From Hydrogenophaga sp. (GTDB taxonomy: Bacteria > Pseudomonadota > Gammaproteobacteria > Burkholderiales > Burkholderiaceae_C), in assembly GCF_025699295.1 (NCBI RefSeq), contig NZ_JAILWB010000001.1:1-64000 (forward strand): DNA of 64,000 bases, given 5' to 3'. Of this stretch, positions 14,806 through 23,438 are shown piece by piece. The first letter of the stretch is position 1. Every line of letters begins with the position of its first letter. The notes beneath the pieces are model-generated. The model saw only the letters and a program-made list of their open reading frames with translations. It searched no databases and had not been told where the DNA came from. The position numbers and the translations under genes were made by a program.

Positions 14806-14811
14806 GCAGGG

Positions 14812-14850
14812 ATCATGGGGGCAAACAGCAACCGCGGGTAGACGTATGCT
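14812..14850. promoter_or_regulatory. Back-to-back -10 elements of a divergent gene pair
   Basis: The 53-bp gap between two divergent start codons contains CATGAT on the minus strand (14817-14812; six bases before ATG 14805) and TATGCT on the plus strand (14845-14850; eight bases before ATG 14859). Neither gene has a Shine-Dalgarno sequence. The arrangement predicts two leaderless transcripts starting at or next to the A of each ATG. The -35 regions are weak on both sides. Confidence 0.45.
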
Positions 14851-14858
14851 GCAAGACC

Positions 14859-17420
14859 ATGCGCGCGCTGCTGAACACCTTCTCCTGGCAGGAACTGCGG
14901 CACCACCCCTGGCGCAACGCCTCGGCGGTGGTGGCCGTCATGCTGGGCGTGGCGCTGGCGTTTGCCGTGCACCTGATCAACGCATCCGCCCTGGCCGAGT
15001 TCTCCAGCGCGGTGAGTGCGGTTAACGGCGAGCCCGACGTGGAACTGCGCGCGCGCCAGGGCGCGCTAGACGACCGCCTGCTGGCGCAGGTGGCCGCGCA
15101 CCCCGGCGTGGCGCTGGCCAGCCCGGTGCTGGAGCAGCCGCTGCGGCTGGCCGCGCCCGACGGCACGCCCGTGGCCGCGAAGCTGCTGGGCGTGGACGCG
15201 CTGGTGGTCGCCGGCCTCTCGCCGGCCCTCATGCCGGTGGCCGATCAAGCCCCCGCAGGCGAACCGGGCACGCGGCGCTTCGACCTGTTCGCGCCGGACG
15301 CGGTCTTCCTCAACGCGGCGGCGCAGCAGCTGTTCGCGAACCAGACGGCGCTGCCGCTGCCGGCGGGCCTGGCGCTGCCCGCACTGCGCATCGCCGGGCG
15401 GGTGAACGCCCCGGGCGCGCCGCTGCTGGTGATGGACGTGGCCGCCGCGCAGGCGCTCACGCAGCGCGTGGGCGAGCTCAGCCGCATCGACCTGCGCCTG
15501 GCGCCCGGTGCGCGCGCCGACGAGGTGCTGGCCGCGCTGCAGTTGCCGCCGAACGTGATCGCGCAACGGCCCGAACAGGCCGGCGAGCGCGTGAGCAACC
15601 TCTCGCGCGCGTACCGGGTCAACCTCACGGTGCTGGCGCTGGTGGCCCTGTTCACCGGGGCCTTCCTGGTGTTCTCTGTGCTGTCGCTCTCGGTGGCGCG
15701 GCGCCAGCCGCAGTTCGCCATGCTGGGCGTGCTGGGCCTCTCGGCCCGAGAACGGCTGCGGCTGGTGCTGGCCGAGTCCGCCCTGCTCGGCCTGCTGGGC
15801 AGCGTGATCGGCATCGCGCTGGGCACGGCGCTGGCCGCGCTGGCGCTGCGCCTGCTCGGTGGCGACCTGGGCGGGGGTTATTTCCCGGGGGTCGCGCCAC
15901 CGCTGCTGTGGAGCCCGCTGGCGGCGGCGGTGTACCTGCTGCTGGGCGTGGCCGCGGCGCTGGTGGGCGGCTGGTGGCCGGCGCGCGCCACCGCGCGCAT
16001 GGCGCCGGCCCTGGCGCTCAAGGGCCTGGGCGCGCCCACGCCGAGTGGCGCGCGCCGCCACACGCTGGCGCTGGGCCTGGTGGTGCTGGCCGGCGTGCTG
16101 GCCTGGGCGCCGCCGGTGATGGGCATCCCGCTGGCGGCCTATGTGTCGGTCGGCCTGCTGCTGGTGGGCGGCATCGCGGCGCTGCCGCTGGCCGTGGGCG
16201 CGCTGCTGGACCGCATCGCGCCGCACATCGCGCGCCACGCCCTGCCGGTGCTCGCGGTGGAGCGCGCGCGCCGCCTGCGCGAGACCGCCGCCGTGGCCAC
16301 CAGCGGTGTGGTGGCCAGCCTGGCGCTGTCGGTCGCGCTCACGGTAATGGTGGCGAGCTTTCGCGACTCGGTCACGCAATGGCTCGACGCGGTGCTGCCC
16401 GCGCAACTGTATGTGCGCAGCGCGGGTGGCGTGGGTGACACGAACCACCTGCCGCCGGACTTCGTGGCGGCGGTTGCGCGCGTCGACGGCGTGGCCCGCG
16501 TCGACACGCTGCGCGCCACGCCGGTGCAGCTGGACCCCGCGCGGCCCGCCGTGGCTCTGCTCTCGCGCCCGCTGGTGACCGCGCCCGGGCGCGCGCTGGG
16601 CCTGCCGCTGGTGGGCAACCCCCTGCCCGTTCCCGACGGCACGCAGGCGGTGCCGGTGTACGTGAGCGAGGCCATGGTGGACCTGTACGGCGCGCGCGCC
16701 GGCACCTGGCTGCCCGATCTGGCCCAGGCCTTTGCAGGCCCGCAGGCGCGCGGCGTGCGCTTCTTCGTCGCCGGCGTGTGGCGCGACTACGCGCGCCAGC
16801 ACGGCAGCGTGGTGATGGACCGCGCCGACTTCGTGCGCCTGACCGGCGACGAGCGCGTGAACGACCTCGCGCTGCACCTGGACGACACCGCCGACGAGAA
16901 CGCGGTGCGCGAGCGCATCCGCGCGCTGGCCGCGCAGCACGGTGCAGGTGACCGGATCGAATTCGCCTCGGTCGGCCAGATCCGCGCCACCTCGCTGCGC
17001 ATTTTCGACCGCAGCTTCGCCGTCACCGTGTGGCTGCAGGCGGTGGCCATCGGCATCGGCCTGTTCGGCGTGGCCGCCAGCTTCAGCGCGCAGGTGCTGG
17101 CACGCCGGCGCGAGTTCGGCCTGCTGGCGCACCTGGGCCTCACGCGCGGGCAGATCCTGGGCGTGGTCGCACTCGAAGGCCTGGCCTGGACGCTGCTCGG
17201 CGCGCTCGCCGGCCTCGCGCTCGGCCTGGCCGTGAGCCTGGTGCTGGTGCACGTGGTCAACCCGCAAAGCTTCCACTGGACCATGGACCTGGTGCTGCCC
17301 TGGGCACGGCTGCTCGCGCTGTGCGCCGCCGTGGTGGTGGCCGGCACACTCACCGCCTGGCTGGCCGGCCAGGCGGCGGCTGGCCGCGACGCGGTGCGGG
17401 CGGTGAAGGAGGACTGGTGA
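14859..17420 (+). CDS. FtsX-like ABC transporter permease
   Basis: 853 residues. Topology reads as one N-terminal membrane helix (WRNASAVVAVMLGVALAFAVHLI), a large periplasmic domain, three helices around residues 250-380, further hydrophobic segments at 400-450, a second periplasmic domain, and three C-terminal helices (about 725-840): the duplicated FtsX arrangement of LolC/MacB-like or YbbP-like permeases. The ATPase partner normally encoded just upstream is absent here; the neighbour upstream is the divergent transglutaminase. The last codons overlap the start of the AttH-like gene (GTGA), with AGGAGG serving it. It likely moves a lipid or lipoprotein-linked substrate, partner unknown. 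Confidence 0.88.
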   Translation: MRALLNTFSWQELRHHPWRNASAVVAVMLGVALAFAVHLINASALAEFSSAVSAVNGEPDVELRARQGALDDRLLAQVAAHPGVALASPVLEQPLRLAAPDGTPVAAKLLGVDALVVAGLSPALMPVADQAPAGEPGTRRFDLFAPDAVFLNAAAQQLFANQTALPLPAGLALPALRIAGRVNAPGAPLLVMDVAAAQALTQRVGELSRIDLRLAPGARADEVLAALQLPPNVIAQRPEQAGERVSNLSRAYRVNLTVLALVALFTGAFLVFSVLSLSVARRQPQFAMLGVLGLSARERLRLVLAESALLGLLGSVIGIALGTALAALALRLLGGDLGGGYFPGVAPPLLWSPLAAAVYLLLGVAAALVGGWWPARATARMAPALALKGLGAPTPSGARRHTLALGLVVLAGVLAWAPPVMGIPLAAYVSVGLLLVGGIAALPLAVGALLDRIAPHIARHALPVLAVERARRLRETAAVATSGVVASLALSVALTVMVASFRDSVTQWLDAVLPAQLYVRSAGGVGDTNHLPPDFVAAVARVDGVARVDTLRATPVQLDPARPAVALLSRPLVTAPGRALGLPLVGNPLPVPDGTQAVPVYVSEAMVDLYGARAGTWLPDLAQAFAGPQARGVRFFVAGVWRDYARQHGSVVMDRADFVRLTGDERVNDLALHLDDTADENAVRERIRALAAQHGAGDRIEFASVGQIRATSLRIFDRSFAVTVWLQAVAIGIGLFGVAASFSAQVLARRREFGLLAHLGLTRGQILGVVALEGLAWTLLGALAGLALGLAVSLVLVHVVNPQSFHWTMDLVLPWARLLALCAAVVVAGTLTAWLAGQAAAGRDAVRAVKEDW

Positions 17421-18532
17421 ACCGGTTGCGCCGTCTTCTGCTTGCCTCGGCGGGTGCGCTGGCGCTGCCACACGCCCGCGCCCAGCACCGCCCCGGCTAT
17501 GCCCTCCAGCCGCGCCCGCTCGTGTTCCCGCGCGACCACGGCACACACAACGAGACGCGCACCGAGTGGTGGTACCTCACCGGCCATGCGACGAACGCGC
17601 AGGGTCGCGCGTTCGGCTTCCAGGTCACCTTCTTCCGCAGCCGTGTGGACGGCACGCAGGACTTGCAGAGCCGGCTGGCGGCGAAGCAGCTGCTGTTCGC
17701 GCACGCGGCCATCACCGACGTACAGGGCGGCCGGCTGCTGCACGACCAGCGCATCGCGCGCTGGAACGGCGAGCCCCCGGCGCAAGCCGAGCGCGGCGTG
17801 TTCGCCAGTGCCGAAGACACGCACGTGGTGCTGCGCGACTGGTCGCTGCGGCGCGCGCCCGACGGCAGCTACGCCGCGCGCGTCAACGGTGACGAACTGC
17901 GCATCGAGCTGAGCGCCGTGCCGCAGCAAGCCTGGCTGCTGCAGGGCGAGGACGGTTTCTCGCGCAAGGGGCCCGACCCCGCGCAGGCCAGCTTCTACGT
18001 GAGCCAGCCGCAACTGGCCGTGCGCGGCACGCTGGGCGTCAAGGGCGAGCAGTTCCAGGTGAATGGCATGGCCTGGCTGGACCACGAATGGAGCGAGGCC
18101 CTGCTGCACCCCGAAGCCGTGGGCTGGGACTGGATCGGCATGAACCTGTTCGACGGCCACTGCGTGACCGCCTTCCAGCTGCGCCGCAAGGACGGCAGCA
18201 AGGTCTGGGCCGGCGGCTCCTTCCGCGCCGCAGGCAGCGCGCAAAGCCCGACCGACATCTACCGCTTCCGCCCGGGCGAGGTCGACTTCAAGCCTCAGCG
18301 CTGGTGGACCAGCCCGCTCACGCGCGCGCGCTACCCGGTGGAGTGGTTGATCCGCACGCCGGCCGATTTCTACACCGTCAAGGCCGTCATCGACCCGCAG
18401 GAACTCGACAGCCGCGCGAGCACCGGCACGGTGTACTGGGAAGGCCTGTCCGACCTGTTCGACAGCAACGGCAAGGCCGTGGGGCGTGGTTACCTGGAGA
18501 TGACGGGCTACGCGCAGCGGCTGGTGCTGTAA
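17417..18532 (+). CDS. AttH/lipocalin-like secreted protein (carotenoid 1,2-hydratase superfamily)
   Basis: 371 residues from GTG 17417, overlapping the permease stop by four bases and preceded by AGGAGG. A signal peptide (LRRLLLASAGALALPHARA) is followed by the AttH domain start: FPRDHGTHNETRTEWWYLTGH, then GFQVTFFRSR, and GMAWLDHEWSEALL in the middle. The fold is two lipocalin-type beta barrels. Operons of ABC ATPase, FtsX-type permease and AttH-like protein are common in proteobacteria, so it probably receives or carries a hydrophobic substrate in the periplasm. Carotenoid hydratase activity itself is not implied. Confidence 0.85.
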   Translation: MNRLRRLLLASAGALALPHARAQHRPGYALQPRPLVFPRDHGTHNETRTEWWYLTGHATNAQGRAFGFQVTFFRSRVDGTQDLQSRLAAKQLLFAHAAITDVQGGRLLHDQRIARWNGEPPAQAERGVFASAEDTHVVLRDWSLRRAPDGSYAARVNGDELRIELSAVPQQAWLLQGEDGFSRKGPDPAQASFYVSQPQLAVRGTLGVKGEQFQVNGMAWLDHEWSEALLHPEAVGWDWIGMNLFDGHCVTAFQLRRKDGSKVWAGGSFRAAGSAQSPTDIYRFRPGEVDFKPQRWWTSPLTRARYPVEWLIRTPADFYTVKAVIDPQELDSRASTGTVYWEGLSDLFDSNGKAVGRGYLEMTGYAQRLVL

Positions 18533-18548
18533 GCGCCGCTGGCGGGGT

Positions 18549-19163
18549 TCAGCGCTCGCTGAACGCGAGCTGCGCGCCCAGGCCGGCGAAGGCGCCCGAG
18601 AAGCCGCGGCGCAGCCAGTCCTGCACGCGCGGCGAGTCGATGACCGCGCGGCGGAACGCATGGGCCAGCAGGCCGTAGACCACGAACACGCCAAAGGTCA
18701 TGGCCATGAACACGCCACTGAGCAGCAGCAACTGCCCCAGCGGCGCGGCCGCGGCCGGGTCGACGAACTGCGGCAGAAAAGCCAGGAAGAAGATGGTGAG
18801 CTTGGGGTTCAGGATGTTGAGCAGGAAAGCCTTGAGCATGAGGCTCGGCGCGCTGCGCTGCGCGCCACCTTCCTGCACCACGAAGGCCGAACGGTCGCGC
18901 CAGGTGGCCACCGCGAGGTACAGCAGATAGGCCACGCCCGCGTACTTCAGCAACTGGAACGCCAGCGCGCTGGTGTGCATGACGGCGGCCAGGCCCAGCA
19001 CCGTGGCCAGCAGGTGGGGCACGATGCCCAGCGTGCAGCCTAGCGAGGCGAACAGACTGGCCCGGCGCCCCTGCACCAATCCCGCGGAGACGGTGAAGAC
19101 CACACCCGTGCCGGGAATGAGCACGACGATCAGCGAGGTGATCAGGAATTCGAAGGTGATCAT
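18549..19163 (-). CDS. LysE/RhtB-family amino-acid or metabolite exporter
   Basis: 204 residues from ATG 19163 with AGGAG nine bases upstream. Six hydrophobic helices are visible; the family hallmarks are FLITSLIVVLIPGTGVVFTVSAGLVQGRR at the N-terminus, GVAYLLYLAVATWR, and the central LKAFLLNILNPKLTIFFLAFLPQFV. Exports amino acids such as homoserine lactone or lysine analogues in characterised members; substrate here unknown. Start codon and ribosome site can be sealed in a 9-bp hairpin (19161-19192), which hints at translational control. Convergent with the AttH-like gene. Confidence 0.92.
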   Translation of the reverse strand: MITFEFLITSLIVVLIPGTGVVFTVSAGLVQGRRASLFASLGCTLGIVPHLLATVLGLAAVMHTSALAFQLLKYAGVAYLLYLAVATWRDRSAFVVQEGGAQRSAPSLMLKAFLLNILNPKLTIFFLAFLPQFVDPAAAAPLGQLLLLSGVFMAMTFGVFVVYGLLAHAFRRAVIDSPRVQDWLRRGFSGAFAGLGAQLAFSER

Positions 19164-19192
19164 GGCGGTTGCTCCTGTGAAGGACCGCCATG
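19161..19192 (-). promoter_or_regulatory. Hairpin enclosing the ribosome site and start codon of the LysE-type gene
   Basis: CATGGCGGT (19161-19169) and ACCGCCATG (19184-19192) are perfect 9-bp complements. On the minus-strand mRNA the AGGAG ribosome site lies in the 14-base loop and the ATG is inside the right arm of the stem. Formation of the stem would hide the start codon. Confidence 0.45.
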
Positions 19193-19206
19193 GTGCCACA
19201 GGCGCT

Positions 19207-20310
19207 TCAGCGTTGCGCGTCCACCTGCCACTCGCGGAAGAAGCGGATGCGTTCCCCGTGGTCCGGGTGGCTGGCGATGGCGATGGGCAGTGAGGCGCCG
19301 CGCGCGCCATCGTCGCTGTCGTCGCCACGGCCCTGCGCGGGTTTGGGCCCCCCTTCGCCGTCTTCCCCGTCTTCCTTCAGCATTCGCTCGAAGAAGACGA
19401 CCATGGCCGATGGCGGGATGCCGCTGGCGTGCAGCAGCCGCGCGGCATGCGCGTCGGCGCGGCGTTCGGCGTCGCGCGAATAGGCCTGGGTGGCCAGGGT
19501 GGCGGGCACGGTGGCAAGGAAACCGCTGGCGTCGCCGAGCACCACGCCCACCAGTGCGCTGATGAGGCTGGCGCGCACCATCAGGTCGAGGCCGTCGCGG
19601 TGTTCCACATGGCCGAGTTCGTGCGCGAGCACGCCCACGATGGCATCGGGCTGGTCGTGCAGCAGTTCCACCAGTTCGTCGGTCATGACGATGAAGCCGC
19701 CCGGCAGGGCGAAGGCGTTGGCACCGAGCACGGGCGAGGCGTGGAACGCCAGTTCCCAGTGCGGCGCGTCCCCCTGCGGGTAGGCGCGTTCCACCAGCGC
19801 GGTGAAGCGCTGGCGCAGATCCTCCTGCTGTTTCTGCGGCAGCTCGCTCGGGCCGAGGAACAGGCGGTCCAGCTGCCGCAGGCTCTGCTGGCCGATGCGG
19901 GTGTCCAGCGAGTCAGGCACCTGGTGCGCCAGCGTCTGGCTCAGCCAGGGCACGCCCCAGACCCAGGCTGCCGCGAGGAACACCACCGAACCGGCCATGG
20001 CCACGAGCGTGGCGCGCCAGCTCTGCATCCAGCCCACCACGGCGCCCTCGCGCTGGCCGCTGGCCCGCCACCAGGCGTCCCACCCGGCGGCGTCGGCGTG
20101 CTGGATCAGGCCACCATCGGGCAGCTCGGTCTGGCGCTGCCCGTGGGTGCGGCGCTCGGGCCAGCGCACACGCGCCAGCGGGTAGCGCCGCTGCTCGCCG
20201 TCGGCGGCGTGCAGCAACAGCTCGGCGCCTTCGATGCGCAGCGTGACCGCCCTGGCCCTGGGCGAACGGCCATCGAACCAGTGCGTCTCGATCGGGCCGG
20301 CGCCGTCCAT
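19207..20310 (-). CDS. M48-family membrane metallopeptidase
   Basis: 367 residues from ATG 20310. The N-terminal ~85 residues form a small beta domain; one membrane helix lies at about 99-120 (RATLVAMAGSVVFLAAAWVW). The zinc site is HELGH at residues 230-234 with the third ligand E282 in SRDAERRADAHA. This resembles HtpX/BepA-like peptidases that degrade misfolded envelope proteins. An acidic insert (KEDGEDGEGG and DDSDDG, about 318-340) near the C-terminus is unusual. The gene starts on the last base of the DUF898 stop (TGATG), so the two are translated together, and DUF898-M48 pairs are recurrent. Confidence 0.9.
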   Translation of the reverse strand: MDGAGPIETHWFDGRSPRARAVTLRIEGAELLLHAADGEQRRYPLARVRWPERRTHGQRQTELPDGGLIQHADAAGWDAWWRASGQREGAVVGWMQSWRATLVAMAGSVVFLAAAWVWGVPWLSQTLAHQVPDSLDTRIGQQSLRQLDRLFLGPSELPQKQQEDLRQRFTALVERAYPQGDAPHWELAFHASPVLGANAFALPGGFIVMTDELVELLHDQPDAIVGVLAHELGHVEHRDGLDLMVRASLISALVGVVLGDASGFLATVPATLATQAYSRDAERRADAHAARLLHASGIPPSAMVVFFERMLKEDGEDGEGGPKPAQGRGDDSDDGARGASLPIAIASHPDHGERIRFFREWQVDAQR

Positions 20311-21530
20311 CAAAGCCCCATGTCCATGCCGAAGAAGTCGCCGGCGGCATCGCCCAGCACGCCCTTGTTCGACTGTTGCGCGCGCGAGAGCCATTGGTCC
20401 ACCGGGCCTTGGACTTCCAGCGACAAGGCCTCGAGCTTCACGCGCGCGGCGCGCACCTTGGCAAACGGCCAGTAGAGGCCGAGCGTGACGATGATGAGCA
20501 GCCAGTTGACCAGGGTGACGCGGAACAGGTCGCGAAAGCGCAGCGCGCTGGCGAAGGCGATCTTCGGGCTCTGCGTGCCGCTCCACGACAGGTTCTGCAG
20601 GCGCGCGCCGAAGTACGGCATGGTGACCAGCGGCAGCAGCAGGTAGGCCAGACCCGCGCCCGTGGCCAGCAGCACGATGCCGAGCACGCCGGGGCGCACC
20701 GCGCCACTGAGCACCGCGCGCACGCCGCTCTGGCCACCCATCACGAGGAAAAACAGCGCGAACAGCAGCGCCGCCGCGATTACGCCCACCAGCAGGCTGA
20801 CCAGGCCGGTCTTGAGGAACAGCAGGTAGAAGCGGCCATTGCCCACGCGCAGCTGCGTGCGCTCCTGCGCGAACGCGTAGCCGCCGTGCTGGTAGCGCTT
20901 GATGCGTGCCAGCAGCCAGGGCAGCAGCACGATGAACGCCAGCACAGTGACGCCAATGATCTGCATGCCGCGCTGCGCCTCATCGGGCGCCATCTGCTCG
21001 CCCTCCTGCACCGCGGGCAGGAACAGCACGAAGGCCAGCGCGGGCAGGAAGAACGGCAGCAGGCTCAGGTAGGCCGACAACAGATCGCCCTGGAAAGACA
21101 GGCGCACACCGCGCCAGCTGGTGTTGCGCAGGCGGAACTGCAGCGAGGCGCGCCAGAGCGCGGGCCACAGCAGCATGAACACCACGACGGCCAGCCAGGC
21201 CATGGCGGGCAGGAAGTTCGACACAGCCCAGTAGCCCACGCCCAGCAGGAGGATCAGCAGGTAGCCGCGGAACATCTTCCAGGGGTCGGCGTGAAAGCCC
21301 AGCGGGTCGCCACCGACCAGCGTGTTGTTCTGGAAGTAGGCGATGCGCCGCGCGCGCGCGAAGGGCACATAGAGCGTGAAGGTCACCAGCGTGAGCAGCA
21401 GGTTGACGATCCAGATGCGGAAGTACTCGCTGCCCGAACCGGTGAAGCGGATGTCGAGCGTCTGCCGTGCTTGCTGCGCGGGCGCATCCACCAGCGCCTC
21501 GGTGGGCGCGAAATCGTCCTGTTGTGCCAT
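20310..21530 (-). CDS. DUF898 (YjgN-like) membrane protein
   Basis: 406 residues from ATG 21530 with AGAGGG upstream; ATG 21536 is two codons earlier and also possible. The DUF898 repeat unit appears several times: FTGSGSEYFRIWIVNLLLTLVTFTLYVPFARARRIAYFQNNT near the N-terminus and FRVTLVNWLLIIVTLGLYWPFAKVRAARV near the C-terminus. About eight to ten hydrophobic helices are visible. Its function is not established; it is cotranscribed with the M48 peptidase, so a shared role in envelope maintenance is reasonable. Confidence 0.87.
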   Translation of the reverse strand: MAQQDDFAPTEALVDAPAQQARQTLDIRFTGSGSEYFRIWIVNLLLTLVTFTLYVPFARARRIAYFQNNTLVGGDPLGFHADPWKMFRGYLLILLLGVGYWAVSNFLPAMAWLAVVVFMLLWPALWRASLQFRLRNTSWRGVRLSFQGDLLSAYLSLLPFFLPALAFVLFLPAVQEGEQMAPDEAQRGMQIIGVTVLAFIVLLPWLLARIKRYQHGGYAFAQERTQLRVGNGRFYLLFLKTGLVSLLVGVIAAALLFALFFLVMGGQSGVRAVLSGAVRPGVLGIVLLATGAGLAYLLLPLVTMPYFGARLQNLSWSGTQSPKIAFASALRFRDLFRVTLVNWLLIIVTLGLYWPFAKVRAARVKLEALSLEVQGPVDQWLSRAQQSNKGVLGDAAGDFFGMDMGL

Positions 21531-21637
21531 CCCCATCCCTCTTGAAGTTGAAAATTTTGGGCGCATCCTAGCATTGCCCTGCGCGGCGCACCGGCCACCG
21601 CCCGCCCGCCATCCCGAAACCCGGCACACTCTCGCCC

Positions 21638-23425
21638 ATGGCCTCCTCCACCCCTTCAGACCGATCCCCGGCTTCCTCCCCCACATCGCTCGGCGGCCTG
21701 CTGCCGTTCATGCGGCCCTACCGCACGCAGATCGGACTGGCCGCGCTGTTCCTGGTGCTCGCGGCGGTCGCCACGCTGCTGTTTCCGGTGGCGCTGCGCG
21801 GCCTGATCGACAGCGGCCTGGTGGCCGACGACCGCAGCGCGCAGGCCATGGGCTTGCGTGGCCACTTCCTCGAACTGTTCGCCGTGGCCGTGGCGCTGGG
21901 CCTGTTCTCGGCCGCGCGCTTCTACCTGGTGAGCTGGCTGGGCGAGCGCATCACGGCCGACCTGCGCAACGCGGTCTATAGCCATGTGCTGCGGCAGAGC
22001 CCGCAGTTCTTCGAGACCACGCAGACCGGCGAGGTGCTCTCGCGCCTGACCACCGACACCACGCTGGTGCAGACCGTGGTGGGTTCGTCGCTCTCCATGG
22101 GCCTGCGCAACGGCGTGATGGGGCTGGGCGCGCTGATCATGCTGGTGTGGACCAACCCTTACGTGATGCTGCAGGTGCTGCTGATCATCCTGCTGGTGGT
22201 GCTGCCCAGCATGTGGTTCGGGCGGCGGGTGCGCAAGCTCTCACGCGCCAGCCAGGACCGCGTGGCCGATTCCAGCGCGATCGCGGCCGAGGTGCTCAAC
22301 GCCATTCCCATCGTGCAGAGCTACACCGCCGAAGACCGCGAGGCACGGCGCTTCGGTGATTCGACCGAGAGCGCCTTCCACACCGCCATCCGCCGCTCCA
22401 GGGCGCGCGCCGGCATGGTCGCCTTCATCATCATCAGCACCGCCGCGCTGCTGCTCTGGGGCCTGTACCAGGGCACGCAGGCGGTGCTGGCGGGCACGAT
22501 CACGCCCGGGCATCTGGGGCAGACGGTCGTGTACATCATCATCCTGGCGGGCGCGGTGGCGGTGCTGGGCGAGGTGTACGGCGACCTGCTGCGCGCCGCG
22601 GGCGCCAGCGAACGGCTGATGGAACTGCTGGCGAGCGCATCACCCGTGCAGTCGCCCGCGCAGCCGCTGCAGGCACCAGCGCCGCAGGGCGGCAGCGCGC
22701 TGGTGTTCGACGACATCAGCTTCCACTACCCCTCACGCCCTGCGCAGCCCGCGCTCAGCGGCTTCACGCTGGACGTGCAACCCGGGCAGACGGTGGCACT
22801 GGTGGGCCCCAGCGGCGCGGGCAAGACCACCGTGTTCGGCCTGCTGCTGCGCTATTACGACCCGGCCATCGGCACGATCCGCCTGGACGGCGTGCCGATC
22901 CATCAGATGAGCCTGCACGACCTGCGCAACCGCATCGGCATCGTGCCGCAGGACCCGGTGATCTTCTCCAGCAGCGCGATGGAAAACATCCGCTACGGCA
23001 AACCCGATGCCAGCGACGACGAGGTGCGCGCCGCCGCCACCGCTGCATTCGCCGAGGAGTTCATCCACAAGCTGCCCGAAGGCTACGACACCTTCCTGGG
23101 TGAACGCGGCGTGCGGCTCTCGGGCGGACAGCGCCAGCGCATCGCGATCGCGCGCGCCATGCTGAAGAACCCGCCGCTGCTGCTGCTCGACGAAGCCACC
23201 AGCGCGCTGGACGCACAGAGCGAGCGCATGGTTCAGGCGGCGCTGGAATCGGCCATGAAGGACCGCACAACGCTGGTGATCGCGCACCGCCTGGCCACGG
23301 TGCAACAGGCCGACCGCATCGTGGTACTCGACCACGGCCGCCTGGTGGAACAGGGCACGCACGCCGAGCTGATCGCCCAGGGCGGCATCTACGCCGGGCT
23401 GGCGGCGCTGCAGTTCCAGGCCTGA
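21638..23425 (+). CDS. MsbA-like ABC exporter (fused membrane and ATPase domains)
   Basis: 595 residues. Residues about 1-330 form a six-helix ABC exporter domain (FMRPYRTQIGLAALFLVLAAV onward). The ATPase domain follows, with Walker A GPSGAGKTT (about 390-398), signature LSGGQRQRIAIARAML (about 494), Walker B LLLLDEATSALD and the switch histidine in VIAHRLATV. A half-transporter that would act as a homodimer exporting lipid or drug. No Shine-Dalgarno; CACACT lies seven bases before the ATG, a possible leaderless start. The downstream LysR gene begins 13 bases later. Confidence 0.92.
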   Translation: MASSTPSDRSPASSPTSLGGLLPFMRPYRTQIGLAALFLVLAAVATLLFPVALRGLIDSGLVADDRSAQAMGLRGHFLELFAVAVALGLFSAARFYLVSWLGERITADLRNAVYSHVLRQSPQFFETTQTGEVLSRLTTDTTLVQTVVGSSLSMGLRNGVMGLGALIMLVWTNPYVMLQVLLIILLVVLPSMWFGRRVRKLSRASQDRVADSSAIAAEVLNAIPIVQSYTAEDREARRFGDSTESAFHTAIRRSRARAGMVAFIIISTAALLLWGLYQGTQAVLAGTITPGHLGQTVVYIIILAGAVAVLGEVYGDLLRAAGASERLMELLASASPVQSPAQPLQAPAPQGGSALVFDDISFHYPSRPAQPALSGFTLDVQPGQTVALVGPSGAGKTTVFGLLLRYYDPAIGTIRLDGVPIHQMSLHDLRNRIGIVPQDPVIFSSSAMENIRYGKPDASDDEVRAAATAAFAEEFIHKLPEGYDTFLGERGVRLSGGQRQRIAIARAMLKNPPLLLLDEATSALDAQSERMVQAALESAMKDRTTLVIAHRLATVQQADRIVVLDHGRLVEQGTHAELIAQGGIYAGLAALQFQA

Positions 23426-23438
23426 GCCAGGGAGTCTC

